The position numbers and the translations under genes were made by a program. A stretch of DNA of 60,000 bases from Lineus longissimus (lineage: Eukaryota; Nemertea; Pilidiophora; Heteronemertea; Lineidae): positions 3,226,001-3,286,000 of the forward strand of contig NC_088308.1 of NCBI RefSeq assembly GCF_910592395.1, given 5' to 3'. Numbering within the stretch: position 1 is the stretch's first letter; every line of letters begins with the position of its first letter. The notes below the pieces were generated by a model that searched no databases, had not been told where the DNA came from, and saw nothing but the letters and a program-made list of their open reading frames with translations. Of this stretch, positions 12,301-19,580 are shown piece after piece.

Positions 12301-12894
12301 ATGGAGAGCTTATCCAATTCCCTCTTCTTGGATGTCGTCCCGGAGAGCTGGGCCAAGCGTGCCTACCCATCCCTGTTCAGCATGTCCATGTGGTATGCTG
12401 ATCTCCTCCAGAGAAACAAGGAATTGGAAAGTTGGATATCTGACTTCCAGTTGCCTGCTGCTGTTTGGTTGGCTGGTTTCTTCAATCCTCAGTCCTTCTT
12501 GACCGCTATTATGCAACAGATGGCACGTAAGAATGAATGGCCGCTCGACAAGATGTGTTTGTCATGTGACGTCACCAAGAAGGTGCGTGAAGACATGGCC
12601 GGTCCGCCGCGTGAGGGTGCATACGTGCATGGTCTCTTTATGGAAGGGGCGCGATGGGATACCCAGACCAGCATGATCAACGAAGCCCGACTCAAAGAAC
12701 TGGCTCCACCAATGCCGGTCATGTTCATCAAAGCTATCCCAGTTGATCGACTGGACTTGAGAAATATGTATGAGTGTCCAGTTTACAAGACCAAGCAGCG
12801 TGGTCCAACGTTCGTCTGGACCTTCAACTTGAAGACCAAGGAGAAGCCAGCTCGCTGGATCTTGGGTGGAGTGGCTCTCCTCCTGCAAGTCTAA
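1..12894 (+). CDS. DNAH9/11/17-type: Axonemal outer-arm dynein beta heavy chain, 3' part of gene (17 exons, partial)
   Basis: Motor subunit of the outer dynein arm of cilia and flagella: it hydrolyses ATP and slides adjacent doublet microtubules. About 2,693 C-terminal codons are present, out of roughly 4,460-4,500 usual for the family; the tail and most of the linker lie upstream of the window. Exons: 1-323, 440-702, 816-1242, 1493-1703, 1821-2106, 2396-2852, 3121-3594, 3791-4030, 4236-5021, 5247-5408, 5596-6090, 6245-7849, 8107-8594, 8856-9672, 10341-10583, 11881-12069, 12277-12894. Every junction is GT-AG and keeps the frame. Visible domains are AAA1 P-loop [11 protein letters not shown]2 [11 protein letters not shown]3 [11 protein letters not shown]4 GVGGSGKQ, the coiled-coil stalk with microtubule-binding tip, AAA5, AAA6 and a C-terminal domain ending GVALLLQV. 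The beta-chain assignment rests on remembered similarity to DNAH9/DNAH17 and sea urchin beta chain throughout; which paralogue cannot be told. No frameshift or internal stop was seen. Confidence 0.96.
440..702 (+). CDS. Dynein exon: AAA1 Walker B
   Basis: Acceptor tttttacag precedes 440. The exon encodes [11 protein letters not shown] onward, with Walker B CFDEFNRI at about 488-511 and the sensor-region segment [12 protein letters not shown]. Donor gtatgt at 703 leaves a split codon AG that joins A at 816 to give arginine. Confidence 0.95.
816..1242 (+). CDS. Dynein exon: AAA1-AAA2 linkage
   Basis: Acceptor tcctttcag; reads on as [17 protein letters not shown] and encodes the AAA1 small subdomain and entry to AAA2. 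It ends EDSFIIK before gtaaac. Open reading continues past 1242 into the intron, but homology and the donor site mark the end. Confidence 0.94.
1493..1703 (+). CDS. Dynein exon: AAA2 P-loop
   Basis: Acceptor ttttccacag. Encodes [18 protein letters not shown] with Walker A GNAGSGKS at 1544-1567 (AAA2, structural nucleotide binding). It ends EWKD plus one base before donor gtacgt. Confidence 0.95.
1821..2106 (+). CDS. Dynein exon: AAA2 Walker B
   Basis: Acceptor gtattttcag. Completes the glycine codon and encodes [13 protein letters not shown], then Walker [13 protein letters not shown] and the conserved [18 protein letters not shown] segment. Ends TGG AAT CC before donor gtaagt. Confidence 0.95.
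2396..2852 (+). CDS. Dynein exon: AAA2-AAA3
   Basis: Acceptor caatttcag. The first base completes proline ([17 protein letters not shown]). Encodes the AAA2 small subdomain and the start of AAA3, with the family segment [16 protein letters not shown]. Ends PDLPLQ before gtactt. Confidence 0.95.
3121..3594 (+). CDS. Dynein exon: AAA3 P-loop and Walker B
   Basis: Acceptor ataattgtag. Encodes [17 protein letters not shown], Walker A GNAGVGKT at 3208-3231 (the regulatory ATPase site of AAA3) and Walker [13 protein letters not shown]. Ends PRLQ before donor gttagt. Confidence 0.95.
3791..4030 (+). CDS. Dynein exon: AAA3 C-terminal part
   Basis: Acceptor cattttccag. Eighty codons from [12 protein letters not shown] to LRDLSNIFQ, matching the AAA3 sensor/small subdomain of beta chains. 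Phase 0 at both ends. Confidence 0.94.
4236..5021 (+). CDS. Dynein exon: AAA4
   Basis: Acceptor ttctttcag, first codons GMLFAVADA. Walker A GVGGSGK lies at 4644-4664. Glutamine after the lysine (GKQS), in place of Ser/Thr, is usual in axonemal AAA4. Walker B-like VFLMTDAQV follows. Ends RRQLK before gtgatt. Confidence 0.95.
5247..5408 (+). CDS. Dynein exon: AAA4 to stalk
   Basis: Acceptor tctcctctag. Fifty-four codons beginning [20 protein letters not shown] and containing [12 protein letters not shown], a conserved AAA4 signature. Ends EVELLN before gtaagt. Confidence 0.95.
5596..6090 (+). CDS. Dynein exon: stalk coiled coil CC1
   Basis: Acceptor atttttcttag. After [15 protein letters not shown] it becomes Lys/Glu/Gln-rich heptad sequence, the ascending helix CC1 of the microtubule-binding stalk. 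Ends EALDTLNK before gtaata. Confidence 0.95.
6245..7849 (+). CDS. Dynein exon: microtubule-binding domain, CC2, AAA5
   Basis: Largest exon here, 535 codons. It opens with [13 protein letters not shown], the proline turn into the microtubule-binding tip; then come the tip helices, the returning stalk helix CC2 ([20 protein letters not shown] onward) and AAA5, which shows [13 protein letters not shown] and no classical P-loop, as expected. Ends QFSLK before gtgagt. Confidence 0.95.
8107..8594 (+). CDS. Dynein exon: AAA5-AAA6
   Basis: Acceptor cattctacag. Begins [20 protein letters not shown] and includes [16 protein letters not shown]. Ends ATG AA before donor gtaagt; the first G of the next exon completes the lysine. 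Confidence 0.95.
8856..9672 (+). CDS. Dynein exon: AAA6 and start of C-terminal domain
   Basis: Acceptor attttacag. Encodes [19 protein letters not shown], the AAA6 core ([33 protein letters not shown]) and [20 protein letters not shown]. The protein match stops at HPDM, followed by gtaaat. Confidence 0.95.
9847..10231. mobile_element. MITE-like nested palindromic element in dynein intron 14
   Basis: The ends are perfect 21-bp inverted repeats: left arm 9847-9867 begins CTTAACACCTTCAGCGCC, right arm 10211-10231 is its complement. Inside, an approximately 45-bp module (core CTTCAGGGCAAGG) occurs four times in alternating orientation, near 9949, 9990, 10052 and 10120, so the whole piece can fold back on itself. 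No coding capacity. A target-site duplication is not obvious. It is AT- and splice-neutral within the intron. Confidence 0.8.
10341..10583 (+). CDS. Dynein exon: C-terminal domain (1)
   Basis: Acceptor tatatttcag. Eighty-one codons starting [15 protein letters not shown] and including [15 protein letters not shown] short Gly/Ala run (AGAGAGAG) precedes SREEK; the matching human segment is also low in complexity. Donor gtaatt. Confidence 0.95.
10719..11006 (-). mobile_element. LINE reverse-transcriptase 3'-end relic between 32-bp direct repeats (dynein intron 15)
   Basis: On the minus strand, about 10,942 down to 10,751 reads [12 protein letters not shown], an in-frame stop, then [19 protein letters not shown], the familiar C-terminal tail of LINE ORF2 proteins (TWNPQ.KR, then [15 protein letters not shown]). 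The stop and the loss of the usual GRPR.TWRR block show a dead fragment. It is bracketed by direct repeats of 32 bp (10,719-10,750 and 10,975-11,006; about two mismatches), which could be an unusually long target duplication or a local duplication. Confidence 0.65.
11881..12069 (+). CDS. Dynein exon: C-terminal domain (2)
   Basis: Acceptor tacttttcag. Sixty-three codons, [20 protein letters not shown] to [10 protein letters not shown], including the family-typical [17 protein letters not shown]. Donor gtttgt is weaker than the others, but phase and homology fix it. Confidence 0.94.
12277..12894 (+). CDS. Dynein terminal exon: C-terminal domain (3) and stop
   Basis: Acceptor gtgtttcag. Encodes [19 protein letters not shown] to the end, with [35 protein letters not shown] and [23 protein letters not shown] is at 12892-12894, and the C-terminus matches the usual end of the family. 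Confidence 0.96.
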   Translation, partial: GELTITGDMESLSNSLFLDVVPESWAKRAYPSLFSMSMWYADLLQRNKELESWISDFQLPAAVWLAGFFNPQSFLTAIMQQMARKNEWPLDKMCLSCDVTKKVREDMAGPPREGAYVHGLFMEGARWDTQTSMINEARLKELAPPMPVMFIKAIPVDRLDLRNMYECPVYKTKQRGPTFVWTFNLKTKEKPARWILGGVALLLQV

Positions 12895-13503
12895 ACACGC
12901 TTTTCACATTGCATGGAATCAAATCATTGACTACTTCATGCAGTTATTTTCATGCGAGTAGTTTAGCATCTGCTATTGATAATATTGTATACTTTTAAGT
13001 TCATTTTTGAGGATTCCCTCCAATTTCAAACTCTTAATGTGATTGAGTTGATATTTGTACATTTGTTACAATATTTTGTTGACTGTGATATTACTGAAGT
13101 CTGTCCAAATGCATCTATGCAGAATTCTATTCCATATCCTGCTTGACCTTGTCTTGACCTTCATTCCGTCCATATTGTAAAGTTACAGATCCGAGTAAAT
13201 AATCTCTCGTGTCTTTCTCCAATGTTATCAAATCCAAGAAATAATTATATTCTAGAAAAATTACATGTGCCAATTCACGGCAAAGTTCAATTGATATGAG
13301 ATATTCATCATAAGTTCAATTGGTATGAGAAATACACTGAAGCTCTGTTGAAATAAGAATGTGTTTTGCACACGTGTCTTTGCTGTGTCACATCCGTCCA
13401 TAATTGACCTGCTGATTAATGCAATACTGAATGGTCAAGTTCCTGTTTCTAATATTACTGTAAAACTTTAATATTTGTGACATCCTCATTGCATTTTTCC
13501 ATA

Positions 13504-13509
13504 AATAAA
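13504..13509 (+). terminator. Poly(A) signal AATAAA, proximal (dynein)
   Basis: Canonical hexamer 610 bp past the stop, followed by a GT-rich stretch (tgtttgatg). Candidate for the shorter transcript end. Confidence 0.45.
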
Positions 13510-14072
13510 ACCTGTCTTGTATGAAGTGTTTGATGACAAAGTGCTATAAGTTCAGCATAAATATTTGTCAACTAAATCACATTTTCTTAGAACATATGTG
13601 ACAATGCTGACAGTCTCGGTAAACTTTGATTAGGTATGGGACTGCATTTGACTGCTAAAGAACATTTCAACCAGTACTACTGAATCACTCCTTCAGTTTG
13701 TTGTTTATAGCATTTTGTGGTCAATCTCTCCATTTGTTTGAATTTTTTGTTTATTTTCCCCAAGTTGTCATCAGTCCTTAACGACCGAAATGTCCTGGGA
13801 GCTGTTGTAAGCTTTGCAGCCAGATATCTGCATTTATCTGTACATGTAGATGATTTGAGAGTGGTCTAACAAGTGATTGTGTTGACAACATGACATTCAT
13901 TCAAATTCAATGAGTTCTGCTTTAGGCACCACCAGTATGAATCTGGTGAACTGTTTGCACACAAGTAATTCAATTTGATGAACAATCCCTGTATAAAAAC
14001 AAAAACCAATTGATAATAATTATGCTGAGATAACGTGTCCTTTTGAAAATGTTGTTATTGTGTTTATACACA

Positions 14073-14078
14073 AATAAA
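14073..14078 (+). terminator. Poly(A) signal AATAAA, distal (dynein)
   Basis: Canonical hexamer about 1.18 kb past the stop, in an AT-rich tract. Candidate for the longer transcript end. Confidence 0.45.
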
Positions 14079-14523
14079 ATAATTTCTATGTATTTTATAA
14101 TATATCATGACTTAGTTTCTTATCTGTCTTCATAAGACGCTTATCCCGAGAAGCCTGATTGGGCCAATAGAAATGGCCAGTTTATGGTGTGAATGACTGT
14201 GTATTGTGCCAGTGTGGAGTACTCTTGTCGAGTGTCTTGCCTGATTTCGAGATTCCTGTTGTTATCACAACCAATAGCTGGAAGACTTCATAGCCTTATG
14301 ATCAATCATTCCATAGGGCCATTTCAATATTGAATGAATTGAAAATGGGTCCTGAATGCCGAAGACATAGCATCAGGATGAATGCGATGTAGTCACATCC
14401 TATCATTGGAGAACAAAGACGAGTATGAATGTCTCCAATGGGACTTTGCTTTGAATACCGGTTTTTCAGAGGCTTCTCCTGCATTTAGATACTCATACGA
14501 ACGGGTAACCATATTCAAGTAGG

Positions 14524-14541
14524 ACCTCTCTATTAAGGACA
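14524..14541. repeat. Dispersed repeat motif, copy 1
   Basis: The 18-mer ACCTCTCTATTAAGGACA recurs exactly at 38,502-38,519. In both places it is followed after a short gap by a GTCC-containing, partly complementary stretch, the look of a widespread short repeat. Confidence 0.5.
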
Positions 14542-14803
14542 CCCTTGAGATTGACAGATGCTGTCCTTGAATGGATTGGGGCCCTGATAACAGAAGTGTA
14601 ACCAGATACAAAATCTGGAAATTCTATTGCAACTTCTGCAGATCATGGTGTCAAAATCCTCTTAAGAAGTAATCTTTAGGTGTGGTTGGAGTCTGCAATG
14701 CTTTGACCAGAGTCTTTCATTTCAAAGAAGTGAAATTCCTTTTTTCAGATTTCGGGCATGAAAAGAAAAAGTTGAAATTTTAACAAAGGATATGAATAGA
14801 ATT

Positions 14804-14809
14804 TTTATT
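14804..14809 (-). terminator. Candidate poly(A) signal for peflin (minus strand AATAAA)
   Basis: tttatt on the + strand is the nearest canonical AATAAA that I found downstream of the peflin stop, about 1.2 kb away. A non-canonical nearer signal is possible. Confidence 0.3.
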
Positions 14810-16030
14810 AGATACCTCGTCATGTATCAATCATGCTTTTAACATAAGAAATGAAATTCTATTAGAAGAATGAAGTCGTCATATATAAAAATATATCATA
14901 AATTAAAGTACTATTTTAAAATGCAACCAAATTTTTTCTAGTTCCAATGCCTAGAGGATCTGATAATCATTTGCAATACCCAATGTCAAGAATATGTCAG
15001 CAATAAGTCTAAGAACAAGTTAGGATTTTAAATTTGAGACTGACTCTGGGAAAAAACAAATGATGGGCCTGGTCTCTATCATGAGTGTTCTGGAAACCCA
15101 TAAATATTTAAGGTTCTGTTGACTCAAAACATTTCCTGTAACCAGGTTTCCATTCACCGTATTGCCAGATTTTTTATCAATACACTGACAAGAGGGACTC
15201 GAGATGAACACTAACCGATATAACACCAGCGGAATTGTAGTGGGTTCAGAAGAGTGTATAAACAATACTGGTAGGTTTGTCAATACTAAAGTCACAACTA
15301 AGAACAGAAATATACATTGAATTGAGGAAATAAAGTGAAGATAGTGCTGTGCAGTTGTTACACCTTTGAACATGAAGACGTATTCAAAGATCGGGATGTG
15401 TGAAACGGAACTTACAGCCTGAATGAAGCCAAAGGACTAAGTCGAGCACATTGGTAGATACATGAAAATATGTTTACAAAATCTACATATTACAACATTT
15501 ACTTGCAAAAGATCAAATGAATGTCCATGCACTGTCTAGCACAAAGGTAGTCCTGTTATGTATGTATGAAAACAATATACAGAATGTACATATCAACAAA
15601 TTTACACTGGTTCAATTAATCAAAGACCACTACATTTACTGCTACAGAAACTACAGAAACGCCAAGCTGGAGAATGATGTGAAGACAATTGGACATCTTG
15701 ATGTCACCAACCCATTTACTATCCAAATGAAACATTTTGAATGGCACCTAATGACAATGTGCATAATATAACTAGTTATTGAATCTTAGATCGGTTAAAT
15801 GAGAGTATGTGTGGGAAGGCTCCACACCAAGCTCAACGTCCCAGTGCAAAAGGGCGCCCAGCTTTTGAAATAAAGAGCATAAGCCATCAACCTGGCTAGC
15901 CCTTTCATAGGGGTGACACCACAATGCACAAATCTTTATATGAATACTCTTTTGTAATTGTTCAGCTGCCGAAAGCATGTTTGTGTCTCTGTTTTGCACC
16001 AGTTGATGTCGGTATGATCCTGCAGCTTCA

Positions 16031-16072
16031 TCAAAGGCCGGCAAGTGTGTTGTCTAGTACCATCTCAAGAAA
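16031..16072 (-). CDS. PEF1: Peflin terminal exon 7
   Basis: Acceptor cattttccttccag. Thirteen codons FLEMVLDNTLAGL, then TGA at 16,031-16,033. Phase 0 joins IQYEQ, giving the hydrophobic EF5 exit helix that ends family members. Confidence 0.85.
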   Translation of the reverse strand, partial: FLEMVLDNTLAGL

Positions 16073-18598
16073 CTGGAAGGAAAATGAATGCAAATATAGG
16101 CCGAAGGTACAATTTTACTGTCATTTCATGGAGATACCTGCTCTCTCTTTAAAAATGTCTGGAGATATTGCCAGGCCAGTACTAACAAGAATTACTGAGT
16201 TCCACAGTAGAGGATACAGGTGTAAAGCATTTCGTAGGGTGCTGTGTACAGTTTCACATGCATCCAAAGAGTGCGGTCTCCACAGGAACTTGGTGAACCA
16301 CACTAGTGCCGTTCGTCATGGTCTTGAGGCATTCCCCTTTTAAATAACCCGAATTCCATCACTAGAATGAAAACCTATGGCTTACCTGTTCATATTGAAT
16401 CTGAATGACACCATTTTGGCTCGTATCAAAATGTCGAAATTTATCCGTCAAAGATTTGATCATTGTACAACACTGGATGAAGGAATCAAATTTGATAGTC
16501 CCTTGGCTGTGTCGGTCAAACGTCATGATCACCATTTGGCAAAATTGCATCGATCTGGAAATTCAAATGGAAATATTCTATAAATTACACTGATCTGGAA
16601 ATGAAAATGGGAATCTTTATTGAGATAATTGCCTTGACTTGATACTGCAAAACGTCCTAACTTTGCCTTCAGGGTACAAAAATATTTAGCTTTTCAACAG
16701 CTAGTTTTGGTTTTTTCCTTTCATGAATTAGATGGCCAGGGGACAGACTTTGTACTCTATAACCCCCTCCCCTATTCAACCCCAGGAGAAAATGTTTAGA
16801 CAAATCTTTCCTGTACATGTACTTACAAACGATATCCAAAACTTGTTAAGGCTTGAGAGAGTTCTCCGACATCAATTGTTCCTGAACGATCACGATCAAA
16901 CCTAAAAAGAAAATGCATTACTCAGGTTACCAATAAACATATCAGATGTTCTACTTATCAATCTTCATCTTCATCCCCTCTTGCCTGAAAGAAACCCTGT
17001 TGCCTGCCACCTTGTTGGGGGCTAATTTCATGACAACAGACAGGGGAGGGAGAACTCATGTCAAAGTTAATAGCCACCCGGGTCATATCACCATGGCGAT
17101 AAAACATGGTCGTTGGCCTGGGAGCAGCCTGAAAAACCGGTAAAGCACCTGCCACTAAAAGATTCAACATCATCAGTACATACCCATCAAAACAACTTTT
17201 CCATTGTTGGATGTACTGCCATAAAGACTGGAATTCATGCACATCAATGGTCCCAGACCTGTAATAAAATATGATGATAGTTTTAGACATAGAATTATTC
17301 ACAGCCCCACACTAACTTATAATAGACTGTATTCCTCTGTGATAGTGCAGCACCTGATGCAAATAAACAACGCCTGTGAAACCGCAGCGTTTTCCACACC
17401 GGTCAGCTGTTTCTGCTGCAGTTGAAAAGAAGACTAACATCCCATGACCTACCTATCCCTGTCGAACATTCCTATCAATAATCGACACGTCTCCCCATTG
17501 AAATGACTCCAGTTGTTATTGAGCAATGCCTGTTGGAGTTCATTTGATGTTATTTTACCACTATTGTCTTGGTCAACCGCCTGCAATGACAAATGTTAAC
17601 AAATTAATATTGACCGTGTTTTCTCCGGTTCAAATGTCCACTGATTCCAAATATGTAGATCAGCCATGATCTCGATGATGATAATACAACGGATATGCAT
17701 ATTACCTGAAACCAACCCCAGAGAGTTGGATCCACTCCAGGTGGTGGCGGCCGAGAAGCTGGGGCAAAACCCTGCCCTCCTTGACCTGGGGGTCGGTATT
17801 GAGCTGGTGGAGGGGCGCCATGTCCTCCATAGCCGGCTGGTTGCCCGTACCCTCCTCCAGCTGGTTGTCCGTACCCCGCTCCGGCTGGTTGTCCATACCC
17901 CGCTCCGGCTGGTTGCCCATACCCTGTTCCTGCTGGTTGCCCATAGCCTGCACCAGCTGGCTGCCCAAACTGTGCTCTGGCTGGCTGTCCATAGCCTGCA
18001 CCTGTGGGCTGTCCATAACCACCTTGCATCGGCGCACTTGGATTCTAGTGAAAAGAGAGGAGAAAGCAAACCATTAAGTTGAGCATAGAACACAACTGGT
18101 ACTGGGCAGTACAGGAATACACCTGAAAGTGTACGCAAACAGGTTGGTAAGAATGTTGGGTAGAAATGGGACTCGGATTTTGTGTACATTTTATGATGTA
18201 TCCCAGTCATGCCCCTTTCGACTGTCACATCCCTGTTCAGAGGAGCTGAAAAGTAGGGTAGTAGAAAAATTTGTGAAGCATTTACAGCCACAGCTAGCTC
18301 TCCTGGCGCAGGAAACGTTCGAGTTTTGTATTTATTTGTGGCTCAGGCAAGTTTTAATGCGTGTGTCATCGAGAACAGGGCCTGCTGGGTGTTACCTGTT
18401 AACCACTGACTAAACCAGTGCTCATGTATTCATGTATGTGTGAGTACATGTCTTCTTCTTCCTCTATAAACTACTCTACCTCATTAATGAAGGTTGTGGC
18501 ACTGGCAGGTGTCTAATTTCAACACATGAGGAGACCAAAAGCTATCAAAATACATTTATACTAACATAGCCTGGGTTTCCGCCTTGGTTCCATGCCAT
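16031..18598 (-). CDS. PEF1: Peflin, penta-EF-hand calcium-binding protein (complete, 7 coding exons)
   Basis: Calcium-dependent adaptor. In vertebrates peflin pairs with ALG-2/PDCD6, works at ER exit sites and serves as a co-adaptor of the CUL3-KLHL12 ubiquitin ligase for COPII coats. Exons on the minus strand: 18598-18566, 18044-17706, 17580-17453, 17258-17184, 16901-16827, 16554-16386, 16072-16031; all GT-AG and in phase, giving 286 aa (human about 284). The start ATG at 18,598 has a strong context (A at -3, G at +4). Eight GYGQPAGA-like octapeptides are followed by five EF-hands. Loops EF1 DQDNSGKITSNE, EF2 DRDRSGTIDVHE and EF3 DRDRSGTIDVGE look calcium-competent; EF4 and EF5 are degenerate, with EF5 the usual dimerisation hand. 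Several long open frames on the other strand and frames are shadows of the repeat. Confidence 0.95.
16386..16554 (-). CDS. PEF1: Peflin exon 6: EF4 and EF5
   Basis: Acceptor gaatttccag. Encodes SMQFCQMVIMTFDRH, FIQCCTMIKSLTDKFRHFD and IQIQYEQ. EF4 loop DRHSQGTIKFDS lacks the terminal Glu and EF5 loop is atypical, as in the family. Donor gtaag. Confidence 0.93.
16827..16901 (-). CDS. PEF1: Peflin exon 5: EF3
   Basis: Acceptor ttctttttag. 75 nt encoding FDRDRSGTIDVGELSQALTS to GYR plus TT of a split leucine codon. Donor gtaagt. It has the same length and phase as exon 4. Confidence 0.93.
17184..17258 (-). CDS. PEF1: Peflin exon 4: EF2
   Basis: Acceptor ttattacag. 75 nt completing R and encoding SGTIDVHEFQSLWQYIQQWK to CFDG. 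Donor gtatgt. Matches human [20 protein letters not shown]. Confidence 0.94.
17453..17580 (-). CDS. PEF1: Peflin exon 3: EF1 and start of EF2
   Basis: Acceptor catttgtcattgcag. Encodes AVDQDNSGKITSNELQQAL and continues through NNNWSHFNGETC to FDRD plus AG of a split codon. Donor gtaggt. Confidence 0.93.
17706..18044 (-). CDS. PEF1: Peflin exon 2: Gly/Tyr/Gln/Pro repeat domain
   Basis: Acceptor ctcttttcactag. 113 codons. The octapeptide array is followed by a Pro/Gly linker (APPPAQYRPPG) and by GVDPTLWGWFQ, the entry to EF1 (human NVDPEAYSWFQ). Donor gtaat. Confidence 0.95.
17829..18020 (-). repeat. In-frame 24-bp coding minisatellite (8 units)
   Basis: Eight tandem units of 24 bp encode GYGQPAGA variants (one unit begins QF, one has AR). 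A period that is a multiple of three, with no stops in several frames, explains the overlapping antisense open frames. Confidence 0.9.
18045..18565 (-). other. Peflin intron 1
   Basis: 521 bp between donor GTTAGT and acceptor CACTAG. No repeat or coding signal noticed. Confidence 0.8.
18566..18598 (-). CDS. PEF1: Peflin exon 1 (33-nt coding part)
   Basis: Eleven codons MAWNQGGNPGY, then donor GTTAGT. Gly/Asn/Pro/Tyr content matches the peflin N-terminus, and phase 0 joins exon 2 (NPSAPMQGG). Too short for an ORF search; found by looking upstream of the exon 2 acceptor. Confidence 0.85.
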
Positions 18599-19027
18599 TT
18601 TGAGTTATTTCGCCTGTTAACACAGGTTTATTAGGAAGTTTCCAATGTATTGATATATCCTCTTAATGTACACCAACTATTCAACCTCTTGTCCAGGGTG
18701 TGCGGGTCACTACGGTACAACGGACTCTACATAACTCGGAGAATAGGTAACCTGCTATCGAGCTTACAAGTTTTAATTCTATGCTGGCTGGTGCTGCCAT
18801 CACCTTGATTTATTGTAACTACGTTGTGATATTATACTGTGTGTTACAAAAACTAGGGAGTAAAAACCTCACTGCGAGACCACATTAGAACTCATAGCTT
18901 TTGCCTATGTTCCCCTTTTATTGAAGCTTCCACATTTGTCCATCGTGATAGTAAAGGCCTATGAAATGCTGTTATTTCTTGAATGAAATGCACTTTCAAT
19001 ACTACAGTAGGCCTACTACTACCACTA

Positions 19028-19225
19028 CTAAGACCCATGACCTAAGGTCGTAGGGGCACCATGGCAGCTGGCAGCAGTGACGCGTGCGCAAGTAGATCTG
19101 TTTTCGGCCTTCCGGATAAGTTGAGGTGTTGTGAGGTCGGTCCGCTCTTTGATGTTATCCATCCACGTTTTCTTTGGTCTTCCTCGCTTCCTCCCTACAG
19201 CGATTGTGCCTTGCCTTGCCTTCAA
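19028..19225 (-). mobile_element. LINE reverse-transcriptase C-terminal relic
   Basis: The minus strand encodes RKRGRPKKTWMDNIKE, TPQLIRKAENRST and ASCHGAPTTLGHGS, then a stop: the tail typical of invertebrate LINE ORF2 proteins (GRP.K.W.DNIKEW). Only the last 60 or so codons remain, as expected of a 5'-truncated copy. It lies about 430 bp upstream of the peflin start in the same orientation. Confidence 0.6.
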
Positions 19226-19364
19226 TGCTATAAATCAGAAATACCAGTATGAGAATAGCGACTGCACCACGGCCATTTATACATGAACGCAACTAAAAAT
19301 TCAATAGTTTATAATAGCAAGATAAAAATGTATTAATTTGCAGCGGCTTTTGATAACGACACTG

Positions 19365-19580
19365 TGACGTCACACACATCAAAGACACCGCCCGTCATTA
19401 ATATTTCTCATTAACTGGTGGGAATTTTTACAGTTGCAGCGGTTGGCCTGGTTTAAGTTGCGCGTGTCAGCTAGTTCATGGAGGTTATAGTGACTCCTCA
19501 ATATAAATGGCTAATTATGGACGAGGTCCGGAAGATCAAAGGGACCGACAATTGACGAATGAGCTTCTGGTGCACGTGCC
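19365..19580. promoter_or_regulatory. CRE, TCF/LEF and E-box cluster (possible promoter or enhancer)
   Basis: Within 215 bp lie a perfect palindromic CRE TGACGTCA (19,365-19,372), a TCF/LEF-type site GATCAAAGG (19,534-19,542), an E-box CACGTG near 19,574 and a TATAAAT near 19,503. It sits about 0.8-1 kb upstream of the peflin ATG. Function is inferred from motifs only. Confidence 0.3.

Larger units (their letters stand above)
12895..14100 (+). other. Dynein 3' untranslated region
   Basis: AT-rich sequence after the stop with no coding signal. Two AATAAA hexamers lie on the sense strand, so a short 3' UTR of about 0.6 kb and a long one of about 1.2 kb are both possible. Confidence 0.6.
14101..16030. 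other. Convergent intergenic interval; probable peflin 3' UTR
   Basis: No gene seen. Dynein (+) and peflin (-) converge here. The lower-coordinate end of the peflin transcript must lie in this interval. A dispersed-repeat fragment sits at 14,524-14,541. Confidence 0.5.

Noticed and set aside
12726-12734. TCF consensus CATCAAAGC
   Set aside because: Lies in a dynein coding exon and encodes conserved residues (FIKAIP), so not counted as regulatory.
16029-16037. TCF consensus CATCAAAGG
   Set aside because: Overlaps the peflin stop codon region; probably incidental.
15924-16343. Plus-strand open frame of 139 codons
   Set aside because: Antisense to peflin exon 7 and its flanking intron; no homology seen.
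17596-18291. Long overlapping open frames on both strands over peflin exon 2 (231, 138, 111 and 98 codons)
   Set aside because: They arise because the 24-bp coding repeat lacks stops in several frames. Only the GYGQPAG frame joins the EF-hand exons.
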